Positions 15,050-22,358 of a DNA stretch of 40,086 nt are shown here, piece after piece (positions within the stretch are counted from its first letter, which is position 1; each line of letters begins with the position of its first letter). Below the pieces are notes generated by a model. It did not search any database and was not told the DNA's origin. It saw only the letters and a program-made list of their open reading frames with translations. The stretch comes from a virus: positions 1 through 40,086 of IMG/VR virus record IMGVR_UViG_3300035703_000188. One strand, 5' to 3'. A program made the position numbers and the translations under genes.

Positions 15050-15363
15050 GTAAGGCGCATATCGACTACGCCAAGAACGCGCTGATGTCGCATCTCCGGA
15101 AGGCGACCAAGGCCGACCCATCGCACCCGAGTCCTGCGGTGCGAGAGTCGATCAATCGCCGGATGGTGATGGCTACGCAGGTCATCGCCATGCTGGACGT
15201 GGCGGAGGTTGACCCGATCCGCTTCGCGCAGGCGCTCGGGATGCCGATGCCAATGCACTGGAGCGTTCTGTCTGCCGAGGAACGCAGGGCGTGGGCGGAG
15301 CGCCACGTGGCGCTCGTCACGCCACGCGAGCGCGAAGACGGGAGGGAGAGCGATGGCCGATGA
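15046..15363 (+). CDS. Small helical protein, unknown function
   Basis: 105 residues, ATG 15046 overlapping the previous TGA, with GAGAGGAGGA upstream. The sequence is alpha-helical and charged: YAKNALMSHLRKATKADPSH, RESINRRMVMATQVIAMLDV and a C-terminal SAEERRAWAERHVALVTPRE. No domain is recognised. It is translated together with the DUF7222-like gene and the next gene. Confidence 0.65.
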   Translation: MSKAHIDYAKNALMSHLRKATKADPSHPSPAVRESINRRMVMATQVIAMLDVAEVDPIRFAQALGMPMPMHWSVLSAEERRAWAERHVALVTPREREDGRESDGR

Positions 15364-15691
15364 CGATATGGAACTGCTCTCTGAGGTCATGCAGGTGACG
15401 GTCTTCGCGACGTTCATCTGGCCGGACGGCGCGGCGAAGGGGCTGATCCTGAACGCCGTGCTGGCGACCGAGGGACGCGTGCTGCGAGACGTGCAGGACG
15501 AGCCCGAGGTGTTGGCGGCGGTTGCGACTCTCGTGCTCTCCGCGTGGGAGGCGGAGTGGCGCGAGGACGCGCCGAGGATGGCTGCGGAGTTCCGATGCCT
15601 CCGCAACACCGAGCGCGTGGCGTCGGATCGGAAGGCGCTTGGGTACGAGTGGGCGATCAGCGCCGCCCGCAATCTGTGCAAGGAGGGATGA
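15353..15691 (+). CDS. Small acidic protein, unknown function
   Basis: 112 residues from ATG 15353, with GGGAGGGA upstream. It starts MADDDMELLSEVMQVTVF, continues with a long acidic-Ala-rich helical part (EPEVLAAVATLVLSAWEAEW) and ends in Cys-containing CLRNTERVAS and CKEG. It overlaps the previous gene by 11 bases. No known family is apparent. Confidence 0.6.
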   Translation: MADDDMELLSEVMQVTVFATFIWPDGAAKGLILNAVLATEGRVLRDVQDEPEVLAAVATLVLSAWEAEWREDAPRMAAEFRCLRNTERVASDRKALGYEWAISAARNLCKEG

Positions 15692-15693
15692 CG

Positions 15694-15783
15694 CGACCGC
15701 GCGCCGGAAACGGCGCGCGGTCGATTCGCCTACGGCGCGTGCCGCAGGCAGTTACGCAAGACGCCGCGAGAAGCGGCAAGGAG
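15694..15783 (+). promoter_or_regulatory. Repeated folded leader, copy 4 (before DUF932 gene)
   Basis: Hairpin I is a perfect 13-base-pair stem capped by GAAA (15694-15706 with 15711-15723). Hairpin II (15728-15736 with 15741-15749) has loop GCGT and one A-C mismatch. The linker AGTTACGCAAGAC precedes hairpin III, GCCGC-GAGAA-GCGGC (15763-15777), followed by the Shine-Dalgarno AAGGAG. Stem sequences differ from the other copies while pairing is kept. Confidence 0.7.
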
Positions 15784-15788
15784 ACAGC

Positions 15789-16670
15789 ATGACTTGGAAC
15801 ACGATGACCGTTGGTGACAGCCGCCTCGTCCTGCACTGCGGTGCCAACCGCGTGGACTGGAACGAGGTGCGCGCGGTGAGGACGCCGGACCCGACCGCCT
15901 CGCACTGTCCGGTGCCGCACGACTTCCTCGTGGAGCAGGTGCGCGAGGGGCTGGACTTGATGGGCTTCGCCATCACCGAGGAGGTGCACGCTCTGTACGG
16001 CGACGGGCTGCGCTACTTCGGGCTGCTCGGGCTCCGCGAGAAGGTCGGGCACGACATCGGCGGCGACACCGAGATCGGCGGTGGGCGGCAGTTCGTCTTC
16101 GGCATCCGCAACGGCCACGACAAGAGCGTGGTGGCGGGAGGCGTGCTCGGCACCCGGGTCTTCGTCTGCGACAACCTCGCGCTGCACAGCGGCGAGGCGG
16201 TGTTCAAGTTCGCCCGGAAGCACACCCGCTGGGCTCTGCGCGACCTGCCGCAGATCATCACGACGCGGCTAGGCGACCTGCGGATGGCGATGCGCGGCGT
16301 GGCGCAGCGCGAGGAGGCGTATGCCGCATTCGACTTCTCCGAAGCGGACGCGCGGGCGAACGTCCGGCGGGGCACGATCCTGAACGACACGCTGATGCGC
16401 TGCCTCCGTACCGGGGCGATCACGGCGACGGCGCTGCCGCACATCGTCCGCGAGTTCGACCGGGCTGACGGCCCGGGCGGGCACGCGCACGCCGGGGAAG
16501 CGTGGCAGCGGCCCACGGTCTTCCGGCTCCAGCAGGCGGTGACGGAGGTGGAGAAGGAGCGCCCCGGCCTGTTGAACCTCGCTCGCCGTCACTCGCGGCT
16601 GAACGGCATCTTGGATTCGGTCGTGACCGGGCGCGAGGTCGTTGATGCCGACGCCGTGGTGGAGGTCTGA
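15789..16670 (+). CDS. DUF932-family protein
   Basis: 293 residues from ATG 15789. Motifs of DUF932 (phage and plasmid protein of TIGR03299 type): RLVLHCGANRV, TPDPTASHCPVPHDFLVEQV, GLRYFGLLGL, FGIRNGHDKS, then GTRVFVCDNLALHSGEAVF and a HTRWALRDLP helix. The family is widespread in phages and plasmids and its function is unsettled. It has the fourth leader and is followed by a long hairpin, so it looks like a unit transcribed or processed on its own. Confidence 0.85.
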   Translation: MTWNTMTVGDSRLVLHCGANRVDWNEVRAVRTPDPTASHCPVPHDFLVEQVREGLDLMGFAITEEVHALYGDGLRYFGLLGLREKVGHDIGGDTEIGGGRQFVFGIRNGHDKSVVAGGVLGTRVFVCDNLALHSGEAVFKFARKHTRWALRDLPQIITTRLGDLRMAMRGVAQREEAYAAFDFSEADARANVRRGTILNDTLMRCLRTGAITATALPHIVREFDRADGPGGHAHAGEAWQRPTVFRLQQAVTEVEKERPGLLNLARRHSRLNGILDSVVTGREVVDADAVVEV

Positions 16671-16683
16671 CCTGAAGCGCGAA

Positions 16684-16716
16684 GGCCCCGCACGGCGCGA
16701 GAAGCCGTGCGGGGCC
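16684..16716 (+). terminator. Perfect 13-bp hairpin after the DUF932 gene
   Basis: GGCCCCGCACGGC (16684-16696) pairs with its complement (16704-16716) around the loop GCGAGAA. No T run follows, so it is not a standard Rho-independent terminator; it may attenuate, protect an mRNA end or be processed. It lies between the DUF932 gene and the operator region of the small DNA-binding protein. Confidence 0.45.
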
Positions 16717-16770
16717 GAGCGCAGAAAGGAGTCAGCGCAGGCAGTCTAGCAATCTTTCGGTATCCCGCGC

Positions 16771-16808
16771 CGCCAACGGTTGGCGTGGCGAGGATGCCAA
16801 CCGTTGGC
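16771..16808. promoter_or_regulatory. Twin operator-like palindromes upstream of small DNA-binding gene
   Basis: Two dyads, CGCCAA-CGG-TTGGCG (16771-16785) and GCCAA-CCG-TTGGC (16796-16808), are 24 bases apart centre to centre, just over two helical turns. They lie just before the start at 16827 of a small helix-turn-helix protein, so autoregulation is the simple reading. The same GCCAA-N3-TTGGC core occurs at 2602-2620 and 28761-28777. Confidence 0.6.
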
Positions 16809-16826
16809 GTTTGAAGGAGACTTCCC

Positions 16827-17036
16827 ATGGCGATATGTTTCCGCCGCATGAACTACGTCACGACGCGGGAGATTGCGGAGGCCATTGGAGTAACGCAGTG
16901 CCGCGTGCGGCAGATCGCGTTGCACCGAGGGATTCAGTCGGTCAAGGTCGGCGGAGTTCTGTTGTGGCCGAAGGAGTCGGTCAAGAAGTTTGAGCGCAGA
17001 GAGGCTGGAAGACCAGCCCAGAAAGGAAAGCGATGA
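16827..17036 (+). CDS. Small helix-turn-helix DNA-binding protein (excisionase-like)
   Basis: 69 residues from ATG 16827, with AAGGAG seven bases upstream. MNYVTTREIAEAIGVTQCRV followed by VRQIALHRGIQSVKVGGVLLW matches the excisionase/MerR-type HTH fold (residues about 9-55), in which a recognition helix is followed by a beta wing. The C-terminus is basic (RREAGRPAQKGKR). The two dyads just upstream may be its own operator. No integrase is seen in this window, so a regulatory role is more likely than excision. Confidence 0.75.
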   Translation: MAICFRRMNYVTTREIAEAIGVTQCRVRQIALHRGIQSVKVGGVLLWPKESVKKFERREAGRPAQKGKR

Positions 17037-17947
17037 TTACGGAACGGCAGGAGATGGATCGCACCCGGGGCATCGGCTCGTCCGATGTCCCTACGCTGCT
17101 CGGGCTGAACCCGTGGCAGTCGCCGTATGACCTATGGCTCGTCAAGACGGGTCAGGCAGACGGCCCGGACGAGAACGAAGCCATGCGGATCGGCACGGTG
17201 CTGGAGGCGGGCGTGCTCCAGTTGGCATCCGAGCGGCTGGGCGAGAAGGTCGTGAAGCCCACGAGCACCTTCGTCGGCTGCGAGTTGTTCATGCGCGCCA
17301 ACGTGGACGGCATGATCGGTACGGCGAAGCGCGGCTCGCCCATCGTGGAAGCGAAGACCACCGGGCGTACCGATGGCTGGGGCGCGGAGGGAACGGACGA
17401 AGTTCCCGAGGCGGTGAAGGCGCAGGTGATGTTTCAGATGCTCTGCGCGAGCAGCGACATCGCCCACGTGGCCTGTCTGCAGGGCGACTTCGGACTGCGG
17501 CTGAAGATGTACCGAGTCCCGTTCTGCGAGGAGTACGCCGGGTACATCGTGGAGCGCGTGCGCGACTTCTGGTCGCGCCACGTCGAACGCCGGACGCCTC
17601 CGGCGGGCGCGCCGTCGCTGGAGACGCTGAAGCGCGTGAAGCGAAACGCCGACCAGCCAGCGGCGCAGATCGACCGCTCGCTGTTCGTGGAGGACGCGAC
17701 GGCGCAGAAGCAGTTGAAGGCAGCGGAGACGTACGCCGCGAAGAAGCGCGCCGAACTGATCGCCGCGCTCGGCTCGGCGACGGTGGGCGAGGGCGGCGGC
17801 TACCGCATCCGCATCTCGCAGGTGGAGCAGGCACGATTCGATGCAAAGGGATTCGCGGAGTCGAATCCGGAGGAGGCACAGCGATGGAGCATCAGGTCTT
17901 CGTATTCCCGCACGACAGTCACGGCCCCGAAGGAGGTGACCGAATGA
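17033..17947 (+). CDS. YqaJ-like viral recombinase exonuclease
   Basis: 304 residues, ATG 17033 overlapping the previous TGA. Motifs of the YqaJ / lambda-exonuclease fold: GIGSSDVPTLLGLNPWQSPY with DLWLVKTG, then RIGTVLEAGVLQLASERLG, ANVDGMIGT, the catalytic IVEAKT strand and VKAQVMFQM. It would chew 5' ends to expose single strands for the annealing protein encoded next. C-terminal residues after about 190 are helical and Lys/Ala-rich. Its partner is the ERF gene just downstream. Confidence 0.88.
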   Translation: MITERQEMDRTRGIGSSDVPTLLGLNPWQSPYDLWLVKTGQADGPDENEAMRIGTVLEAGVLQLASERLGEKVVKPTSTFVGCELFMRANVDGMIGTAKRGSPIVEAKTTGRTDGWGAEGTDEVPEAVKAQVMFQMLCASSDIAHVACLQGDFGLRLKMYRVPFCEEYAGYIVERVRDFWSRHVERRTPPAGAPSLETLKRVKRNADQPAAQIDRSLFVEDATAQKQLKAAETYAAKKRAELIAALGSATVGEGGGYRIRISQVEQARFDAKGFAESNPEEAQRWSIRSSYSRTTVTAPKEVTE

Positions 17948-18615
17948 CCAGCGAGACGCATCAGAAGGTCGCCGAGGCGCTGCTCGCGGCGCAGCGGAAG
18001 TTGCCGAGCGTCGGGAAGGACGCGACGGTGCAGTACGGCAAGGGCTATGACTACGTGAGCGCAGAGGCGATGATCGCAGCGAGCCGCGCGGCCCTGCACA
18101 GCGCTGGGCTCTCGCTGATCCGTACGGGCTTCGCGTGGGTGGACGGGACCGAGCACCGTCCGCCGCTCGTCGTTTGCGACTACCTGCTCGTCCACGAGAG
18201 CGGGCAAAGCCTTTCGTTCGCGCGCTTGCCGTGGCCCGTCATTGAGCAGAACGGCAGGCCGTACGACAAGGCGATGGCGGGAGCGCTGACCACGGCCATG
18301 TCGTACTTCCTGCGTGACCTCCTGCTCGTGCCGAAGGTCGATGGACAGGAGGAGGTGGACCAGCGCAACGACACGGCGCACGAGGCTGGCGCGATGGGCG
18401 TTGCGGCAGCGGTCGCGCTCCGGAAGCGGCTCAAGGAGGCTGGCATCGAACAGGCCGAACTCACGGCTGTCATGCAGTCGAAGGGCATTCAGGTCGATGA
18501 AGACATGGCGCGATGGCCCCGCGACCTGCAGCCCCGGATCAGCGCGTGGATCCTGAAGCGCAGGAAGGAACTGGCGGCTGCAGACGGCTGCAGCGACGGC
18601 CCGCCGGAGGATTGA
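17944..18615 (+). CDS. ERF-family single-strand annealing protein
   Basis: 223 residues from ATG 17944 (overlaps the exonuclease TGA). The start HQKVAEALLAAQRKLPSVGK, then YGKGYDYVSAEAMIAASRAA, YLLVHESGQSLSF and AGALTTAMSYFLRDLLLVPK match ERF annealing proteins. Together with the exonuclease it forms a two-part recombination module for replication or repair of phage DNA. The C-terminal region is charged. Confidence 0.85.
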   Translation: MTSETHQKVAEALLAAQRKLPSVGKDATVQYGKGYDYVSAEAMIAASRAALHSAGLSLIRTGFAWVDGTEHRPPLVVCDYLLVHESGQSLSFARLPWPVIEQNGRPYDKAMAGALTTAMSYFLRDLLLVPKVDGQEEVDQRNDTAHEAGAMGVAAAVALRKRLKEAGIEQAELTAVMQSKGIQVDEDMARWPRDLQPRISAWILKRRKELAAADGCSDGPPED

Positions 18616-18658
18616 ACCCATCCACTCGCGCTCTCACGACGGAGGCGCGGTACGGCTG

Positions 18659-18735
18659 CGCGGCGGGAAACTGCCGCGTAGCCTTTCCAACCAATCGCCC
18701 GAGCCTGTTGGGCGCGTTCCTCTCAGGAGGACAGG
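18659..18735 (+). promoter_or_regulatory. Folded leader with RBS-sequestering hairpin
   Basis: CGCGGC (18659-18664) pairs with GCCGCG (18673-18678). Further on, CCTGT (18704-18708) pairs with ACAGG (18731-18735), and inside it CCTC (18719-18722) can pair with GAGG (18727-18730), covering the Shine-Dalgarno CAGGAGG of the short frame at 18740. This suggests translational control. The GCGT-loop motif of the four other leaders is absent. Confidence 0.35.
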
Positions 18736-18739
18736 CAGC

Positions 18740-18781
18740 GTGCCGACCGCGCTTCGTGTGGGTCGATGGCATCAGAGGTGA
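18740..18781 (+). CDS. Possible 13-residue leader peptide
   Basis: GTG 18740 follows CAGGAGG with a 9-base spacer and gives 13 residues (VPTALRVGRWHQR) before TGA 18779-18781. The stop overlaps the Shine-Dalgarno region of the next short frame, an arrangement for coupled translation. It is too short to judge from composition, so only the good ribosome site supports it. Confidence 0.25.
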   Translation: MPTALRVGRWHQR

Positions 18782-18786
18782 CGGAT

Positions 18787-18864
18787 ATGACCCCTACCGC
18801 ACCCCGCGCTTTGCGCGAACTCGAATGCGTCCGTGGTTGCTGCCTGCCTGCAGCGGAATGGTGA
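18787..18864 (+). CDS. Possible 25-residue Cys-containing small protein
   Basis: ATG 18787 has AGAGGTG six bases upstream, and the 25-residue product contains RELECVRGCCLPAAEW, with three cysteines. It ends at TGA 18862-18864. Support is the ribosome site and its place in an otherwise empty leader; protein-level evidence is lacking. Confidence 0.3.
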   Translation: MTPTAPRALRELECVRGCCLPAAEW

Positions 18865-18968
18865 GAGACGCATGGCGACCGACTGACGAAGCAAACTCGT
18901 AAGCGGCCACGGCGTTCCTGCGCGCCGGGGTCGCTCCCTCCCTCGGAAGCAGGATGAATGGAGTCAGC
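18865..18968 (+). other. Remaining leader before the ParB-like gene
   Basis: This stretch holds another possible mini-frame (ATG 18858 to TAA 18902) and a weak CGGCG/CGCCG stem around 18910-18929. ATG 18954 is an alternative start for the downstream gene, but ATG 18969 has the better ribosome site. I see no promoter. Confidence 0.3.
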
Positions 18969-19796
18969 ATGGCACGGAAGACCGGAAAGACGGAAGCAGC
19001 GCCAACGATCAAGGAAGTCCCGGTGGCGCAGATCACGATGGATAAGGCGCTGCAGCCGCGAGCAGCCCTCACCGGAGACGCGGTGTCGGAGTACGCGGAA
19101 GTGATGAGCGAGGGCGGAGAGATGCCGCCCTGCACGGTGGTCTTCGACGGACGGACGTACTGGCTGTGCGATGGCTTTCATCGCGTGACGGCAGCGCAGC
19201 GCCTGAAGTGGAAGAACATCCGGTGCGAAGTCATCGAAGGCGACCGCGAGTACGCCATGTGGATGGCGGCGGCGGCCAACCTCAAGCACGGTGTCCGCAG
19301 GACAAACGGCGACAAGGTGCGAGCCGTGATGATGGCGCTCCTCTGCCGACCCGGCGAGAGCGACAGGTCAATCGGGAAGCACTGCGCCGTGAGCGCCGAG
19401 ATGGTCCGGCAGCGGAGGCTGCAGGCCGAGGCGGTCGCCGAACTGGACGCCGTGGCCGAGGACGCCGTGGCTGAGGCCGTTGAAGACGGCGTGGTGTCGG
19501 ACGATGATCCGGTGGTCGCTCGGATGGTCGCGGCTGAGAGCGCGATCAAGGCGACGATGGATGCCGTGGACGAGGCGCTGCAGTCCGTGGAGGCGCTGCT
19601 GCAGACGGAGCACGCCGCGTTCGTATCGCAGCAGCGCGTGAAGACCGACTTGAAGAACGCCAAGACCGCGCTGCGGCAGTCGCTGCCGCACGAGGTCTGC
19701 CCGCTGTGCGGCGGGGCCGGGTGCGAGACTTGCCGGAACACCGGGTGGGTTACGAAGCAGCAGTGGGACTTGATTCCTCCATCGCAGAAAGGCTGA
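18969..19796 (+). CDS. ParB-like protein with C-terminal zinc-finger-type motif
   Basis: 275 residues. ATG 18969 was chosen because TGGAG lies just upstream; ATG 18954 would add five residues. Residues about 17-110 carry the ParB-fold core: LQPRAALTGDAVSEYAEVM, PPCTVVFDGRTYWLCDGFHR, then a HGVRRTNGDKVRAVMMALL helix and an HTH-like SIGKHCAVSAEMVRQRRLQ. Residues about 244-261 are CPLCGGAGCETCRNTGWV, a DnaJ-type zinc motif, and the middle is an acidic Ala-rich helix. Such phage ParB-like proteins are found near replication genes; their exact task is not known. Confidence 0.8.
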   Translation: MARKTGKTEAAPTIKEVPVAQITMDKALQPRAALTGDAVSEYAEVMSEGGEMPPCTVVFDGRTYWLCDGFHRVTAAQRLKWKNIRCEVIEGDREYAMWMAAAANLKHGVRRTNGDKVRAVMMALLCRPGESDRSIGKHCAVSAEMVRQRRLQAEAVAELDAVAEDAVAEAVEDGVVSDDDPVVARMVAAESAIKATMDAVDEALQSVEALLQTEHAAFVSQQRVKTDLKNAKTALRQSLPHEVCPLCGGAGCETCRNTGWVTKQQWDLIPPSQKG

Positions 19797-19801
19797 GAGA
19801 C

Positions 19802-21487
19802 ATGAGCGCAGAGACGGCAACGCGGGCGGCTCCTTCGGGAGCCGCCCTTTCCATCCGTGACTACCAGCGGGACGCCATCGCGGGCGTCTTCGCGCAACTG
19901 AAGGAGCATCGCAGCACGCTGCTCGTGATGGCAACGGGGCTCGGGAAGACGGTCGTGTTCGCCGACATCGTGCGGCGCGCGCAGCAGAGCGGTCGCGGCT
20001 GGCGCACGCTCGTGCTGGCGCATCGCGAGGAGTTGGTGTTTCAGGCGGCGAAGACCATCGAACGCGTGGCCGGGTGCCACGTCGATATTGAGATGGGAGA
20101 CTTGAGGGCGTCGCACGACTTCCTTCGCCGCGCCCCGGTCGTGGTATCGACGGTGCAGACGCAGGTGGCCGGACGCGGAGAGACGAAGCGTATGCACCGC
20201 TTCAAGCCTTCCGAGTTCGGGCTCGTCATCGTGGACGAGGCGCACCACGCCATCGCCGGGTCGTACCGCACGGTCATCGACCACTACATGAGCAACCCGG
20301 CGGTGCGGTTGCTCGGCGTGACGGCTACGCCGGATCGGACGGACGAGGCCGCGCTCGGCGAGGTCTTCGCGTCCGTCGCGTTTGAGTACGGCATCCGCGA
20401 GGGCATCGACGGCGGATGGCTCGTCCCGGTGAAGCAGCGCGTGGTGCACGTGCAGGGGCTGGACTTCAGCGGATGCCGCACGACGGCTGGCGACCTGAAC
20501 GGCGCAGACCTGTCGGCGGTGCTTGAGTACGAGGCGACGCTGCACGGGATGGTGTCGCCGACGATTGAGATTGTCGGCGACCGACGCTGCCTGATCTTCG
20601 CGGCGAGCGTGGCGCACGCGCACCGCATTGCGGAGATCCTGAACCGCCATCGCGCTGGCTCCGCTGTCGCGGTCGATGCCAACACGCCGAGGGAAGACCG
20701 TCGCGCGATGTTCTCCGGCTTCAGCGAGGGCCGCTATCAGTTCCTCGTGAACGTCGGAGTGGCGACGGAGGGATGGGACGATGCGGCGCTGGACGGCAAA
20801 GGCGTGCAGGTCATCGCGATGATGCGACCGACCAAGAGCCGAGCGCTCTACTGTCAGATGGTTGGCCGAGGCACGCGGCCCCTGCCCGGGACCGTGGAGC
20901 AATGCCCGGACGCGGAGTGCCGCCGGGACCGGATCGCCGGGAGCCCGAAGCCGCACGTGACCGTGCTGGACTACTGCGGCAACGCCGGACGGCACAAACT
21001 CGTGCACTGCGTCGATGCGCTGGCTGGCAAGGACGTAGATGTGCGCGAGCGCGCGGAGCGGCGCGTCATCAAGGAGGCCGAGGACGGCGACGTGGACGTG
21101 ATGGCCGTGCTCAGCGAGGAGGAGGTGCGCGCCAAGCAGGAGGCGGAGCAGGCGAAGCGCAGAGGCTTGGTCGTGAAGGCTGGCTTCGTCACTCAGGACA
21201 TCGACCCGTTCAGCCTCATCGACCTGACGCCGGATCGGAAGTCGGCGTGGGAGAAGGGAGTGCCCGCGACGGAAGCGCAGTTGGCCCTGATCCGGAAGTT
21301 GCGCGTGGCCGTGCCGGACCTGCTCACGCGCAACGAAGCGCGGCGATTGATCGACGCGGCAATCGCAACGCCGACGCCGAAGCAGCAGGCGGTGCTGATC
21401 CGGGCGGGCTTCGACCCGTCGAACTATGACCGCAAGAGCGCGTCGCGAGTCATCGACGCGATCATGGCAGAAAGGAAGAACCGATGA
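19802..21487 (+). CDS. SF2 DEAD/DEAH-box helicase
   Basis: 561 residues from ATG 19802. It has a first RecA-like core with LSIRDYQRDAI, Walker A MATGLGKTVVFA at about 41-52, IVDEAHHAI (motif II), and TATPDRTDEA (motif III). The second core has VATEGWDDAALDGKGVQVIA and motif VI QMVGRGTRPL. A CPDAECRRDR insert may bind zinc. This matches the phage superfamily 2 helicases of the RAD3/ERCC3-like or Hel-Uvs class that assist replication or recombination. A long charged C-terminal part (KEAEDGDVDVMAVL onwards) has no identified domain. Confidence 0.9.
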   Translation: MSAETATRAAPSGAALSIRDYQRDAIAGVFAQLKEHRSTLLVMATGLGKTVVFADIVRRAQQSGRGWRTLVLAHREELVFQAAKTIERVAGCHVDIEMGDLRASHDFLRRAPVVVSTVQTQVAGRGETKRMHRFKPSEFGLVIVDEAHHAIAGSYRTVIDHYMSNPAVRLLGVTATPDRTDEAALGEVFASVAFEYGIREGIDGGWLVPVKQRVVHVQGLDFSGCRTTAGDLNGADLSAVLEYEATLHGMVSPTIEIVGDRRCLIFAASVAHAHRIAEILNRHRAGSAVAVDANTPREDRRAMFSGFSEGRYQFLVNVGVATEGWDDAALDGKGVQVIAMMRPTKSRALYCQMVGRGTRPLPGTVEQCPDAECRRDRIAGSPKPHVTVLDYCGNAGRHKLVHCVDALAGKDVDVRERAERRVIKEAEDGDVDVMAVLSEEEVRAKQEAEQAKRRGLVVKAGFVTQDIDPFSLIDLTPDRKSAWEKGVPATEAQLALIRKLRVAVPDLLTRNEARRLIDAAIATPTPKQQAVLIRAGFDPSNYDRKSASRVIDAIMAERKNR

Positions 21488-21762
21488 GGCGAGTACGAAG
21501 GCAGTGGGACGCGATGCAGCGCTGGCTGCGCGTCAAGCGGTTCAGCGTGGCTGGCACGAGGACGGGATGGGCTGCGGTCAGCGACCGAGGCATATCCGTG
21601 CTCGTGAGCGACAACCGCGTGAAGGTGGAGTGGCCGCTCCCGGCAGACGGATGGAACACCCGGAGGGCGGACGAAGCGACGTTGCCGTGGCTGCAACTGG
21701 CAGTCATGGAGGCAGAGAACGACATCGAAAGGAGCAGCAGAGATGACGCAGGAAGACAATGA
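21484..21762 (+). CDS. Small protein, unknown function
   Basis: 92 residues, ATG 21484 overlapping the helicase TGA. It has an Arg/Trp-rich N-terminus (RRVRRQWDAMQRWLRVKRF) followed by strands (GWAAVSDRGISVLVSDNRV) and a short helix. There is no recognisable domain. It is first in a chain of tiny coupled genes. Confidence 0.6.
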   Translation: MRRVRRQWDAMQRWLRVKRFSVAGTRTGWAAVSDRGISVLVSDNRVKVEWPLPADGWNTRRADEATLPWLQLAVMEAENDIERSSRDDAGRQ

Positions 21763-21955
21763 GAGACTGAAGACGCACGACATCGTGTATGCGCGCTTGC
21801 GACTTATGACGCGCAACGAGTTCGGAGAGTGGTGCGCGATGCCCGTGGGCAAGGACGGGCGCGACCTTGAGACGGGAGGCGTGGTGTGGGTATTCCCCGA
21901 GGCAGTGGTCACGGCGGCAGAGGCGAGAGCCGTTGCGAGAGGAGGCAAGGCATGA
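21743..21955 (+). CDS. Small protein, unknown function
   Basis: 70 residues from ATG 21743 within the end of the previous gene; GAAAGGAGC is upstream. It has EFGEWCAMPVGKDGRDLETGG and ends in an Ala-Arg helix. No family is recognised. Confidence 0.55.
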   Translation: MTQEDNERLKTHDIVYARLRLMTRNEFGEWCAMPVGKDGRDLETGGVVWVFPEAVVTAAEARAVARGGKA

Positions 21956-22206
21956 GCGACGCTACCGAGACTGACATCGTGGACCGACTGCGCGCGCCCA
22001 TGAACATCCTGCAGGCGGATGACATCACCTACGAAGCCGCCGAGGAGATTGAACGACTCCGCGCCGAGCGCGACGAGGCGAGGCGGATGTATTGCGGGCG
22101 GGTATCCCGCGATGTTCCGCTTGATGCGTTTGGTATTGCGAAGAACCACGGTTGGGATTGCTTTCCACAGGAGGACGAGCCATGTTCAGTAACACCTGCG
22201 CCATGA
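21952..22206 (+). CDS. Small coiled protein with C-terminal GWDCF motif
   Basis: 84 residues, ATG 21952 overlapping the previous TGA. DIVDRLRAPMNILQADDITY leads into a charged helix (EEIERLRAERDEARR) and ends with HGWDCFPQEDE. The second half resembles the gene at 22355, so the two are probably paralogues. Role unknown. Confidence 0.65.
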   Translation: MSDATETDIVDRLRAPMNILQADDITYEAAEEIERLRAERDEARRMYCGRVSRDVPLDAFGIAKNHGWDCFPQEDEPCSVTPAP

Positions 22207-22358
22207 CACTCGCACAGAAGTCCGACCGCATCCTCGCCCAGACGCGAGGCTTGAGCGGAGCGACACCGAACGCCACGCAACTCATCGAAGCATTGCGGTC
22301 AGCGTTGGAGGAAAACATGAAGGAAGTGCAGCGGCGACGGCAGGAGGAAGGCAAGTGA
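22182..22358 (+). CDS. Small protein, unknown function
   Basis: 58 residues from ATG 22182 with AGGAGGA upstream; it overlaps the end of the previous gene in another frame. It reads FSNTCAMTLAQKSDRILAQT, then a polar helix (NATQLIEALRSALEENMKEV). Its independent ribosome site supports it. Confidence 0.5.
   Translation: MFSNTCAMTLAQKSDRILAQTRGLSGATPNATQLIEALRSALEENMKEVQRRRQEEGK

Noticed and set aside
13153-15783. CRISPR array made by the repeated hairpins
   Set aside because: Copies are 500-1200 bases apart with genes between, and the repeated part is structure rather than identical sequence.
16827-17036. Excisionase as a sign of temperate lifestyle
   Set aside because: The fold fits, but no integrase or attachment-site pair is visible, so it is better treated as a regulator.
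17134-17943. N-terminal extension of the ERF gene
   Set aside because: It overlaps the YqaJ exonuclease in another frame; ATG 17944 overlaps the exonuclease stop and begins the ERF domain.
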